64,000 bases of DNA, from NCBI RefSeq assembly GCF_965638725.1, contig NC_134955.1, positions 12,428,316-12,492,315 of the forward strand. The letters are read 5' to 3'. The translations under genes were made by a program, and so were the position numbers. Shown here piece by piece: positions 1 through 11,409 of the stretch. Within the stretch, counting starts at the first letter, position 1. Each line of letters opens with the position of its first letter. The stretch comes from Aptenodytes patagonicus. Taxonomy: Eukaryota; Chordata; Aves; Sphenisciformes; Spheniscidae. Under the pieces are notes generated by a model. That model ran no database searches and was not told the origin of the DNA. It saw only the letters and a program-made list of their open reading frames with translations.

Positions 1-1144
1 TTCTTGCTGCTCCCTGACATCAGCAGCCAAAGGAAACTCTCTCTAATAAATCAGAGTGAATGCTTGGCGCAAGGCAAAGAGATAGAAACAGCTTCCCCAA
101 AAAAGCAAGAAGAGAACTAATGCACAATAAAGCCAATACCCGTAGCTTACAAAAATTGAACAATTTTCTTCCCGTCCTATGACAACTTTGTCTTGTTGTG
201 AGATTCTTCTGTCTAGGTCTTCCCACCTTTCTCAGTAAAACAGATTTTTCACACAAGACCCAAATACTGAGGAGAATGTCCCATTATTAGTAGGTTAATT
301 AAATAGAGCAAAGCTTGAAGTACAGCTATGTGCAGCTTGTGGACCAAAAAGGATAATATGCTTCTAAAGGATTAGTCTGTCTCCTGTACAAACTCAGTCA
401 TCTTTAGAACAGAGTTCAGAGGTGACTTAAGAGGTGATGAAAAGTCTTGAAGAGGCTAGTGTTCTCTTTCTGGATTTCTTCCTCACACTGTAAAACCATC
501 TGGAATTTAGATTGAGGCTGATAACTTTTCCAAAACACTTCTTTTACTTCACCATTTTGTTTTAAAAGGCCTAGCTAATTCTAAGGTACAACTTTGGTCC
601 ATGTCCTACAGTCACTTTTCTTATCACTTAAGACTTAATTTTCTGGTATTGAATTTTTATATTATGCTAAGTATCTGTTATGCAATTCTCATGTAAAAAT
701 ATTTGTCCTGTAATTGAATGACTAAAGACTGTAACAGTTTACAAGTATCTAGGCAACTTTCTAAGGTTTCAGGAAATTCCATTTAGTCAGCTGTTCAGCT
801 GACTGAAATTTGTAAAGTTGGTCATTGAGAAACTTTCATTCTCAGCATTACATTTTTTTAAAAGTTGTATTAGCTCAAATCTAAAGATAGGAAAATAATT
901 GACTAAGTAAGCAATAAGACTAAGAGTGAAGTCTGAGCATAAAAAGTAGTAAGGGGAGAAAGGATTTAGGCATAAACCCTAAAGGAGGAGTGGGGTCTTT
1001 GAAAACTAAGAAAGAGGAATTGTGGGATGTGCCTCAGCAGCTGAGACAGGGAGTTATTCAGGAAACCAGAAGCGATTCTCAAGAGGACCACGAGAGTTGC
1101 CTGTTAGCAAAAGGGAATCAAGAATACTTAACACTGGAACACCT
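1..1144. other. AT-rich non-coding DNA, LYVE1 upstream or intron 1
   Basis: No exon, RNA gene or recognisable repeat was seen on either strand. The 78-codon open frame near the left edge has no recognisable similarity. Confidence 0.5.
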
Positions 1145-1360
1145 AGAATAGAATAGACTAGACTATTTCAGTTGGAAGGGACCTACAACGATCATCTAGT
1201 CCAACCGCCTGACCAATTCAGAGCTGATCAAGTTAAAGCATGTTGTTAAGGGCATTGTCCAAATGCCTCTTAAACACTGACAGGCTTGGGGCATCGACCA
1301 CCTCTCTAGGAAGCCTGTTCCAGTGTTTGACCTCTCTGATACAGAAGCACTTTTGCCAAA
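1145..1360 (-). repeat. CR1 LINE 3' fragment, old and degenerate
   Basis: Read on the minus strand, this is the avian CR1 3' end: the TTCCAACT-type block with its AGAATAG-like terminal repeat at the low-coordinate end, and the ...GGAACAGGCTTCC... block. It is strongly diverged from the three other CR1 copies in the window and 5'-truncated at roughly 1345-1360. CR1 is the dominant bird LINE and makes no target duplications. Confidence 0.8.
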
Positions 1361-3073
1361 GTAAAGACATACAAGAGGACATTCATGAAGATGGGCTGGC
1401 CGAAAGGAAGAAATTTCACAGTGTGAATCATATTCACATTGGGACTACTTGGATAGACTTGAGGTCCTTGATACCTACCCACACATCTTCACTGAGCAAC
1501 AGGGCTCCTCTGCATCCTCATGCAATATGTTTGGGCTTGTCTTATGTTCAAGTCAGGGCTGGATGCAGCCACGATTTGGCTATGGGCCTGCTCAAGTGTT
1601 CATTGGCTCACCTGCCAGGTGACTGGGTCTACACCATACCAGGAAGTGTTAATGGGAGGCCACAGCCTCCATCCTGCAAGATAAATCCACCTAATTCAAT
1701 GATTGCTCTACCAAACATTTAAGTCCAATTAAACTAAATGTAAAGACAGCAGAGATGCATCTTTTACTAGAAGCCATTTCCAACCCCACCACACCCAGTG
1801 GGAGCAGGAGTGAAAAGCCTGCCTTTCTTTTAGCATTCCACACAAGCCTAGTCATCTTTATCCCATTCTCATCATGGGAGTGGCTTGGCTGCTAGTTCTG
1901 TCTTTTAATTCATAAAATTCAGTTTAACCTCTGCTGCTAAGAAGTCATGTGGTGGATCTGCAGGCATCACTTCATCCTGACTTGAGAGTTTGTGGATTGG
2001 CTGTATTCTGATACATAGATTTTATGAAGTATTCATTAGTGTACATACCTGGTGAGCACACAGTCTGAAAAGCATATTGAGCAAGGAAGTAACACCTGTG
2101 GCTGTTGGTTATCTGAAATGTTTGCAATGAAATGTTGAAATATTTCATTTAATATGGCAATTACTGTACATAACTCAAAGAAAAAATCTTTTTTCCAGGA
2201 TATGCTTCCAGTGAAATATGGAGGCAAAAGAGTAATATCCTTTCTCCTTGTCTGTGTGAAATCCTGAATTCTGTCCTATGTCCTTAACACAGGCTAAGAA
2301 AGTAGAGCAGGTGTAATCAGACCTAAGCTACGTATTTCCTGGTGCAGGTGTCATGAATAGTGTGCCAGCTGTGGCTATCTAAAAAAGCTGGATGAACTGC
2401 CTATGGAGGAGGAATGGGGAAAAGTGTCATAAATTCACCCAGCCTATCCCCTCCTTTCCTGCTGCCTGCCAAGCACTCAGTAAATCAAACCCTTGACAGT
2501 GGCTGGGGGTTGGAAACATCATGCCAAGCTAGGGAAAAAAAAAAAGTTTAGGAGGAATAAGGAGCATAAGGAATGATACAACCTGTACAGGCATATTTTC
2601 TTATTGGTATATTAATTTGATGAAAAATTATGTGTAATACCTTTGATAGAACTCATATTGGTAAGAGTGGTGCACTGACAGAATCAGTGCCTCAGTGCAA
2701 CTGTTAGTTTTATCATTTTAATTAAAAAAAAAAGAAAAAAACCCTGTCTGGTTACTCTTCCTAGTTTGCATGAATAAATATGACAAGTAAGAATGTCTTT
2801 AGTAAGAAACTGACTCCAGGTAATGACTCAAATGCTGACTGTATATGTATTTAGTCTAATAACAGCCAAACCTCTTGAAATTCTAGACTATTGTGTTAAG
2901 AAAATGTTCTATTTTTAAAGTATATCTCTTTTGCTAGAAATTAGTTTTCTACTATCTTCAAGCTAGAAACTTTTAACAAGATTTAATTCAGTGGAATGTG
3001 ATCTTAAATTCTTAATGAGGAATAAATGTTAATATTCAAATACTAACCTTGAATATTTATGTCTAAATTACAG
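1361..3073. other. Non-coding DNA before LYVE1 exon 2; first part repeat-like but unidentified
   Basis: At 1361-1735 the base composition is less AT-rich and a plus-strand frame stays open to 1722, but I recognise no protein. It may be an older retroelement piece flanking the CR1. The rest is ordinary AT-rich intron or upstream sequence. No LYVE1 signal-peptide exon (hydrophobic leader plus GT donor in the right phase) was recognised. Confidence 0.4.
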
Positions 3074-3233
3074 GTTCCATTCTTTCACCTTGTAGGATCA
3101 CAGGTGTAGGAATTTATCTTGAGGAGAAAGTGAATTTCTCGGAAGCAAGTAATGCATGTAATCAACTGAATCTACAATTGGCAAGTAAAGACCAAGTTGA
3201 AAAGGCTTTGAAACATGGCTTTGAAACATGCAG
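3074..3233 (+). CDS. LYVE1: LYVE1 exon 2, first half of Link domain
   Basis: The acceptor is ttacag ending at 3073 and the donor is gtatat at 3234. The frame starts with the last two bases of a split codon, then encodes SILSPCRITGVG and continues to FETC. It carries Link cysteines 1-3. A second AG at 3094-3095 is in frame, but using it would remove the first Link cysteine, so 3074 is preferred because SI..xCRI aligns to human. Confidence 0.9.
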
Positions 3234-6200
3234 GTATATGACATCAGTTAGTGTCTCATTACCTTTAGTGAACACCTTTACAGACATCTGAGGCTGGTGA
3301 TAAATCTGATATTAAAAGGACTGATGCTTTTTATTGTAGCTATGGATGGGTGAAAGATGGATTGGTTGTCATTCCTCGGATAACATCCAACAAGAAATGT
3401 GGTAAGGGCAACGTTGGACTAGTGCCATGGTATGCTGAACCCTTTAAAACATTTAAGGTTTACTGCTTCAATTCCTCAGGTATGTAAGCATGACAACTAC
3501 ATTTTTTTGTGTTTTGGTTTTTATTATTTTTTTAATATCTGCAGGAAAAAATCATAACGAGTGAGTTCTTATAATCTGTTGCCCCTTCCCCCCCCAATCT
3601 TAAATGTTGTCAAGCTGTATTTAGCTCTATAGGGGAAAAAAGAAATACAAAAGGTCAATTCAGTCAATCCAAATTAATGATTTGGTGCTGCTATGAAAGC
3701 TCTTGAAGAAGAGTTGTTTTTACCATTCTGTAATGTCAACACAACGCTCTTAATATGTTTTGATTATTTAGGCACGCTAATTTGAAAGACAGTGAGTCGA
3801 ATCTTTAACCAGGGTGTCTGTGTGTGATGTGTGTTTTCTTGCAAAAAGACCAAGAGTGAGGTACTTCAGGAAAAGTTGAATGGTTTTTGATAAAAGGAAA
3901 TGTAGCCATTAAACTAAATTAAAATATAAGCTAGAACAGCTGAGAGACCATAAAATTAACTAGATTCCCAATCTATTGCCAGTAAAATCAAACATAATGT
4001 GCATCATCCTATGTGTGAAAAGACCTGTCCTTCCCCTCATTTTTGACTGTCTATTCCCAGATTGAAGATACAACAGTGGAACTTGGGCCTTGATGTAAGT
4101 TAGATCTTCTCAGCACAGTAGATCAGTATTGTTTCTTAATGACTTCTGTGGTATTAACTAAAAATAATTAGAGGCATTGTGTTCCTGCTAGTGTCCCATA
4201 TCTATGATTATTATGTAACAACTATCCCAATAATTAGACCATATACAGGATCAAGAAATTATTTCTAATCAGTCCCTAGACCTTACCAACAAGTTTTAGA
4301 TAACAAGAGCAAGAGATTAGGTACAAAATCCTGAAATTTTTCAAGAAAGATGTGTGAACAAGGGTTGGAAAGAGCAGGAGAAAGATGGGTATGCAAGATA
4401 CGCCCATGCAAAGATATAAAGACTTAAGACCATGTCTGGTGACTGTGAACATTGGAGCTTACGAAGAGACTGAGGATCAAGCTGTTCGGGAGAAGGCCAT
4501 GCTTTCACCAGTGGGACTTTGTTCATGACGCTGGGCCATTTTAGTGAAGGGGGGTAGGTGATATAAGTAGTTGGCTTACAAAGTATCTGACTGCTGATAA
4601 GAAAGTACTGCAGAGAGAAAGCACCATTAAAAACTGACTTATCGCCTAACCTGTAAAGTTAACAATATGATTGGGCTAACTTAGTTTTTCTCTACAGTCC
4701 ATAGCTTTTATTGATGAATGCATAGGTGAATTAGTACTCAGGCAACATGCTCTAAAAGAAGCTGCTCCTATTGGTAGTGTTATTTCTTCTGTTCCTATGC
4801 AACATGGTGTTTCAGTGCATGAAATATGTGTCATTCTGCATCAGAAATGTTGGGTAGGTTGGGTAATGCTAAGGAGGTAGCAAGTAATTCCAAATTACTT
4901 GCTTTGTTTAGCTTTAATACAAAAAAATTATACTGTTACAGTATGTGAAGAAAGTTAAGCTTGATGAATGGTTAGAAAATAACTTAAAGTAATGTATATT
5001 TAACATTGGGATGATTCTGCATTTCTTTATCTTACTTTCCAAACTGTTGCCTGTTCTAGGTATTTCTTACCCAAAATATTTGGCAGAAACTCATTCTGTC
5101 AATTTTCTTTGTGCCAAAAAAATGCCAAAATCACTTGAAAACTGTAGTGGAAAAAGTAAAAAGACCCTGCCATTTAGCTTTTTATTCCATGAATGTAACT
5201 GCGTCATCAGACTTCCCATGGGGATTCATTTGGAGAACAGTACATATGTCATTTCCCTGTTATTTATGTTGTAATCTGCTTGTTAGTGAAATTTTTATAG
5301 CTTTACAGAATATAGAACTTCACTAGAAAAGAAGAATTTTCACAAGCCTGATTCAGAACTCAGCTTTTCCATTTACATACAAAAGTCCACTTGCACCCAC
5401 GTTTTTATATAGACAACATTCACATCACTTAAATGACTTAATTTCTGAGCGTGCCTGAAGTTTGTTTCTTTCTAGCCCCCATTAGAATCATGTCACTTCT
5501 TTATTTCACACTGGTGCCTGGTTTACCTGAAAGTTTTATAGGCTACTTTTGTTTCCAGGAACTCAAAGTAGTGTTCCAAGTATCAACAGTGCATGCATAT
5601 GTTTTGAACATATTCATAACATAATAGAAATATTTTTGAATCTTGGATCTGCAGTTAAGTCTCCTGCTCTGCAGAAGGTCATATTATTGTCTTTTATTTG
5701 CATTATTATTCTAAGTACTTTTCAGGAGGAATCTTGTCATTGGTATGCAACTATAAAATGAGCACCACACTTGCTCAAAAACGCGTTTAACTATGTGAGT
5801 AATGATAAAAGGTGCGTAATCTGGGTTGTAGCCACAGGTTTCAAATAGGCATGCCTGATTTGGGTAAGGCTTTTGTGAATAAATAAATAATAATTTCCAG
5901 AAGGGAATGACTGAGGAACAATTTCAATAAACGTGTGTACAGTAATTACAAAAATAACATCCAACACAACTCTTTCCCTGCTACAGATGTTCAGATTAAT
6001 TCATGTAAACCAGATCCAACTACAACCATACTACCTGCATCAAGTGCACCAACAGACTTAACCGCATATTCGGGCTCTGATTTGACTGAGAACATCACAG
6101 CAGTGCCCAATGTGACAGAGTTGGAACAATCCCTGAAAAATATAAAATTTCGCGTAATATGTATAACTGAAACTATATTACCAACAGAGGGCACTACTAC

Positions 6201-8075
6201 AAAAATGCCAGAGGAATACTCACCGATTGACTCTCCTAACTACACTTCCCATGCTGCCTTTAAGAATGATGCCATTGTCTTTGGAGGTAAAGGCCATATA
6301 TGGTAGCTATTTAATCAGAAGAGCTAGTTACGTAGATGTTAGTAATAAAACTGTTTAGTGCTATTTTTGTTTGCTACTCCAGCATCTATTTTGATATAGC
6401 TGAACCTGGAGGCAGAATAGGAGTGTTATGGTTTTGCAAAAGCAAAGCTTATAAGGCAGAGGATTTTTAAATAATTTTTAAGTAGAAGTAAGATCTTATT
6501 TTATACTTTTTGATAATATTTCAATATAAAATGGTGGAATTTCATTCTGGTTAATGTGATCTGGGGTAAATACATTTCTGAGAAAGTCTTAGCAAACACC
6601 ATGTGCTCAGAGTAATGGAAAACTCGGCAGGCTCTTAAAAACAAAAGAAGCCAAGAAAGTTTTAAGGAGAATTGTTGTTCTCCAAATATGGACGTGTTCT
6701 CAAGATATGAGGTGTGAATAAGTAATCCTAATATACAGCAACTGAGAAATAGACTAAATATGAGGAAAAGCATTCTAACTGTAAGGACAGTTAATCACAA
6801 AAATCTGTTCTCTAGGTTGTAAAAACCCTCCAATGAGCAGATTAGACAAACATCTGTCAGGGATTGCCTAAATACCTGTTTTAGTCTCTCTTGAAAAAAT
6901 GAGCAGGAGTAATGAACCTTTTGAGATTCCTAATACCTCTATTCTTGAGTTGATGTGTATGTACCTCTTTTACACTAGGCTGTTTTTAGAAGAATCTGAA
7001 TTTATGCTCATGAGCCTTTAGAAAGTCAGAATTAAGTACATATAAAAACTCTATGCTTACTTCACTTTTATCTCTAGGTATCCCCACTGCACTTCTTATA
7101 CTGGCAGTCATCTTCTTCATTATTTCAGTTGTTCTAGCAGTCTGCTATATCAAAAAGTAAGTTGTTTTTTTTTTCTCTTGGACTGAGTTAACTCCTAGAG
7201 TACAACCAGTGAATATTTTAAATATATAGCTAAAGAGCAAAGAAGTAATGATAATGACATAACAGTGTAGCACAAAGAACAAGATCTTAAACCCTGTTAT
7301 GCACTTAAAGTTTGTTGCTGTTATTGCCATTCCCTGCTTTACAAAAGGAACCAAAGACAAATATTGCCCATTTTTGATTAGTCAGTCCTGCCTAGTGTGA
7401 AATATTTCCAAGTGTGCCAAAATAGCAACACTGAAGTGTGCATCTGTTTGTATATGTCTGTTTATACAGTTTTATTCTTGTTTCTTTCTATGTCAGACTC
7501 AAGGTAAAAGTTTTTATTATTGGACTATGATTGTGTTCAGAATAACATAATTGTTGAGCTCATTTGTCATGCGTAAAGATCTTCAACACAGCGCATCATT
7601 AAATCGTATCAAAAAGTTGTGTGCATTTCTAACATCCTAGCCCAGATAGCTTTATCGTTGTGTACCATGAATCCTGAATATACATTGTCTGTTTTTTAAA
7701 AAAATATTTCTTTAAAAAGCACATTGCTTGAAAAAGCACAATGATCTAGCATGCCACTATTTTCTGTCAGACTTTTGCTTGAGTATGGCAAAGAAAGTTA
7801 ATTCTAGATATTTTTCACTTTGTATCTTGAGTGATACTATCAAACTATGTCAGTGTTTCTGCTTTACTATCCTTTTTTCTATTTAAAGGTACAAGAAAAC
7901 CTTCCCATTTTCAAACAAGAATCCGCAAAAAGAAATGGTTGAAACTACTGCTCTGAAAGAGGCTAAGTCAAATGACAAAACACCTGAGAAGGAAACAAAG
8001 AATAATGGAAAAAAGGTGGAAGAGTCTAAAACCAAGCCTGAGGCCACAGTAAAATGTCTAGAAGCAGAAGTTTAA
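3074..8075 (+). CDS. LYVE1: LYVE1, lymphatic vessel endothelial hyaluronan receptor 1 (5' partial: coding exons 2-6)
   Basis: Five exons, 3074-3233, 3340-3479, 5987-6286, 7078-7156 and 7889-8075, join in frame to 287 residues plus a stop. All have GT donors and AG acceptors. The product is a type I membrane glycoprotein that binds hyaluronan on lymphatic endothelium. In order it has a Link domain (exons 2-3 and the start of exon 4) with six cysteines in the family spacing, a Ser/Thr-rich stalk, one hydrophobic helix (exon 5), and a Lys/Glu-rich cytoplasmic tail ending in CLEAEV as in mammals. Human LYVE1 is 322 residues, so about 30 N-terminal residues, including the signal peptide, are missing; the exon encoding them was not recognised in the window. 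The CD44 family is the only alternative, but the tail and stalk match LYVE1. The gene lies upstream of RNF141 on the same strand, as in human. Confidence 0.95.
3340..3479 (+). CDS. LYVE1: LYVE1 exon 3, second half of Link domain
   Basis: The acceptor tattgtag ends at 3339 and the donor gtatgt begins at 3480. It encodes SYGWVKDGLVVIPRIT through VYCFNSS. It carries Link cysteines 4 and 5. The positions matching human hyaluronan contacts Y87, I97, R99, N103, K105 and K108 are all unchanged. NSS is a predicted N-glycosylation site at the same place as in human. Confidence 0.95.
3480..5986 (+). other. LYVE1 intron 3, no feature seen
   Basis: This is a 2.5-kb AT-rich intron between the Link domain and stalk exons. 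Short overlapping open frames at 5011-5326 and 5549-5761 have no recognisable product and no splice-compatible conserved motif. Introns 4 (6287-7077) and 5 (7157-7888) are likewise empty. Confidence 0.6.
5987..6286 (+). CDS. LYVE1: LYVE1 exon 4, end of Link domain and Thr/Ser-rich stalk
   Basis: The acceptor ctacag ends at 5986 and the donor gtaaag starts at 6287. The sixth Link cysteine is in INSC. A low-complexity Thr/Ser/Pro stalk follows, with several N-x-S/T sites. The cysteine codon at 6160-6162 (VICITE) aligns to the human juxtamembrane cysteine in LICVTE. The exon ends with AAFKND..FGG just before the membrane, nearly identical to human. Confidence 0.93.
7078..7156 (+). CDS. LYVE1: LYVE1 exon 5, transmembrane helix
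   Basis: The acceptor ctctag ends at 7077 and the donor gtaagt begins at 7157. It encodes IPTALLILAVIFFIISVV and further hydrophobic residues, then CYIKK as the stop-transfer. The phase (2 nt in, 2 nt out) joins exons 4 and 6 without a break. Confidence 0.93.
7889..8075 (+). CDS. LYVE1: LYVE1 exon 6, cytoplasmic tail and stop
   Basis: The acceptor atttaaag ends at 7888 and the TAA stop is at 8073-8075. The tail starts YKKTFPFSNKNPQKEM, close to human, becomes rich in Lys, Glu, Asn and Thr, and ends VKCLEAEV. The conserved C-terminus supports an intact, constrained gene. Confidence 0.95.
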
Positions 8076-8330
8076 GGGGAAGAATGTACACTTCTTGATA
8101 GAAATATAAAATGAAGCACACAGAACTTAGCAATGCTTTTAAACATGGGTGATTGTAAATACTCATGACTGAATATTTTCTCTATCTTAACATATGAAAA
8201 CTTGTTTTTTTTAATAATTACATCTTTAGCTATAAACGCTCTTGCAGAAGAACATGGTATCTTATTTACCTGAAATAAATAAAACATCCGTATTACAGTT
8301 CATTTTTCATCTTGAATAAATAAGTAATTA
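8076..8330 (+). terminator. LYVE1: LYVE1 3' UTR with polyadenylation signals
   Basis: AT-rich sequence follows the LYVE1 stop. AATAAA occurs at 8274-8279 (overlapping a second AATAAA) and again at 8315-8320. Either would give a 3' UTR of about 0.2-0.25 kb. Further AATAAA hexamers at 8822-8827 and 8869-8874 could serve longer transcripts. Which is used cannot be decided from sequence. Confidence 0.6.
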
Positions 8331-11300
8331 GGAATACACTATTAATGACATGCAGTGTGTTAACTATTTGCACGGAATTCAGATCAATATATAATGACAA
8401 GGGGTTTTTTATCTGGCTGGAGGATGTCTTCTAACTTAATGTCTAAACTAAAATGATGATACTGTAGCTCTTCCTCATGTAGATTAGCTTATTTCCATTA
8501 AGTAGTTGCATACTGTTTTTAAAAGTCTGTTTACAAACAGAAGAAATAAGTCTGTTTACAAGTGAGTAAAAAACTAAAAGATCAACCCACTGTCATTCAA
8601 ATACCCAAGGAAGGGTACAAGGATGCTGATGTTTATATGTATACAGCAATGAATAACTTTCTTAGATATCTTCATCATATCATAATTTACTGTTTTATTT
8701 ATTAAAACCTGTATCATTCTTCTGCATCAGATATTTGACGGGGAAAAAAAAAACCTTGAACTGTATCCTGACAGTTATATTTAAGTTATATCTTTTGTGT
8801 ATATTTAAGTGTGGCTTTCATAATAAAGATCTCAGGTCATATGGGACATTCACAGTACTTCATAAAAAAATAAAGTATGGTAGATATGTTTGTCTGGACA
8901 ATTTATTCTCATGAAAACTGTCTCACAGTAAAAAGAGCTCATATAACCTTAACGTTACAGAAGTAATTAGTTGTTATAAAAGAACAACACTAGCAATTTA
9001 TCAAATATTTTCTTGAATAAATGGTTTGGATAACTTATTTTTGTATGTCAAGGAGGTTATTATGGCAAAGGAAGTTTCTTTTTAGATAAAGCAGCTTGAA
9101 AAACATAGTCTTAAATAGAATAGCAGTAGAACTGCTCACCTATATTGTGTTTTCTACAATGTAGGATACTGGGTTATGAACTTTCATATTTTTGATTCAC
9201 AGAAATTTAAAAATTGCCCAGTGGTTATATATTCCACTAGATAGTGAGTTACAGTGTATTGCTAATAGGATACTTAGAGATTCCCTGTGTTGTTGTTTGT
9301 TTTCTCTCTCTTTTTTTTTTGACAGCTCAGAAACATTTCATGGCTCCAAGAGCCTGGACTGTGTTGACATGCAGTCCGCCACTGCCATTAAAGCTATATT
9401 ACTGCAGAAAGACTAGGATTCAGTATAGCTCTAAAACCCACTAATTTCAGACATCCATCAACAGAATTTCAGCAGAAAAATGTGCAACAGAGGAAAACAC
9501 TATACAGCCTTCCCACTCAATTAATTAATTCCTCTCCTTGCAAAATACTGCAGTAATGCCATGTATCTCTCCTTGCCACCTGACTGAAAGCACTCTATGC
9601 CGTGTGAGCAGTGAGAGCAGACAGCAGAAATAAAGCCATCAGGAATGGCCACAGCCAACACTCGTCATGATGCTGTCAGAATAGCAAATGGGCTTAAGGA
9701 CACAGGCAACGCTAGTGGATACCAGGTAATTTTGGACTTTTTTGTGACATACTACAATTTCCCTTCTGCCTCTCTTTTCCATGTTTTAGAGATTAGAAAT
9801 TACCTGTTTCTCTGTTCTTTTTACCACCACCACGACATAATGATCTGTCACTTCTCTTACTCTCCTACTAATATCACCTCTATTCCACAGGTATCAACTT
9901 CCTTTTCTCTCAGATTGCCTCATTCACACCTAAAGAAATTCAGAAAATTGTTCTCTAGTTCCACTCAGGCTGGAAGTTGGTTGCTTCTGTTTTAGACCTA
10001 ACTAAGGGCTTTTTTTCCCCCAAGGTGTTTACTTTCTAAAAAAACTGTATTAGTTGATATAGTAAGATATTGCCTTAACCTATAAAAGTCTTGTTTTATA
10101 GGATAGCTTTCATCCTGACCTTCACACTGACACGTGGCCAATGCACATAATTTGATCTGCCCCTCCTTTCCATTACACAATTTATGCCAACACTACAAAG
10201 GCTAAAAGGAACCTGTTACACTGTTCTGTATGTAATGAAAACTAGCTATAAGTACTAATCAACAAGTACTGTATTTAATATTGTCTGTATATAATAAGTA
10301 CTACTGAGTCACATTAAAATTAGAAAGTACAAAAGGTTCTTGCTCTTTGTTTCATAGAATTGCAAGGGATGTACCACTACAAAGCAAACAGGAAACATTT
10401 ATTTAAGTTCTAGGCAGAAAGTGTCAAAAACCCAAACCCTTAACTGGTAGTAGCAGAAACTTAAGAAAAATTCTTCATATGTTTCTGACTTTTCTCAAGG
10501 GTTGTGCTTTTTTTTATGAGACATTCTCAACAGCTGTGAAGTTCCTTGATGTCTCAGAAATTGCATTATGCTCAAGTATCTTGGACAAATAATTCATTCC
10601 ACCTAGCAGGAGACTACAGTTTGTATTAGTCATTTGACAGTAACACTACTTGGATTCCCACACTGAGGCTACAGATGTTTGCTGACCTTAGGCGAAAGGG
10701 GTGGTTGGCCTGCAGGAAATACAGCAAGGTTCCCAGTCCAGCCCAATCCCTGTCTGGAATACAGGGGTGCCTTTATCGTGGGAAGTACGTGTGTCTATGT
10801 GTGAACAGAAGCGGGCAGGAAGGGGAAGTACTACTCCTTTTCTCCTCTTTAAATTAAAAAAAAACCCCAAAACCTCTAGAATTAAACCTTGAAGCATCAG
10901 GATGTGAATGACCTAGAGGATGTTCTAGGATTTCTGTTCCTAAATGGCTTGTTATCATTTATGGGTGTTGTTCTTTTTTTTTTGTAAAAGGGTCAGTGAG
11001 CACTGACCTGTACCACACACATCCGACTCCCACATCCTCCACGCAGACCGGGGTGCTCTCTTCCCCCTCGCCCCTAGCTGTTCTGGCAGGGTGGGGGGGT
11101 GTTTTGCAGTAGCAGTCGCTGGCCTGTGATGATCTCACCACGGCAGGCACTCAGACTCCATTAAGTATAATTTAAATTGCTATTTGTTAGAGCTAATAGA
11201 AAACAGAGAATAGCATAGGTAGTCTTACGTCCCTTCAGACGCTGGGAAACCTGAGCTGTGCAGCATTGAGTGGGCATCTGCTGAGGGTGCAGCAAGGCCC

Positions 11301-11400
11301 GCCTGAGGAAAAGTTACCCCATTTTGGTCATTCAAGCTATTACGGAATTTTTCTTAAAAGAAGACAACACCATACACCACTGCTACTGCAGAGCAGAAAG
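8331..11400. other. Intergenic region between LYVE1 and RNF141
   Basis: About 3 kb, AT-rich at first and becoming GC-richer beyond 10.7 kb. No coding exon was recognised. The open frame at 9645-9995 begins with MATANTRHDAV and runs into non-conserved sequence; nothing supports it as a gene. Confidence 0.5.
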
Positions 11401-11409
11401 GATATTCAG

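Noticed and set aside
3094-3096. Alternative acceptor for LYVE1 exon 2
   Set aside because: It is in frame but would remove the first Link cysteine and the SI..CRI homology. The AG ending at 3073 fits better.
9645-9995. 116-codon frame starting MATANTRHDAV between LYVE1 and RNF141
   Set aside because: There is no recognisable protein and the second half is plain AT-rich translation. A possible GT donor follows the first 27 codons, but no partner exon was found.
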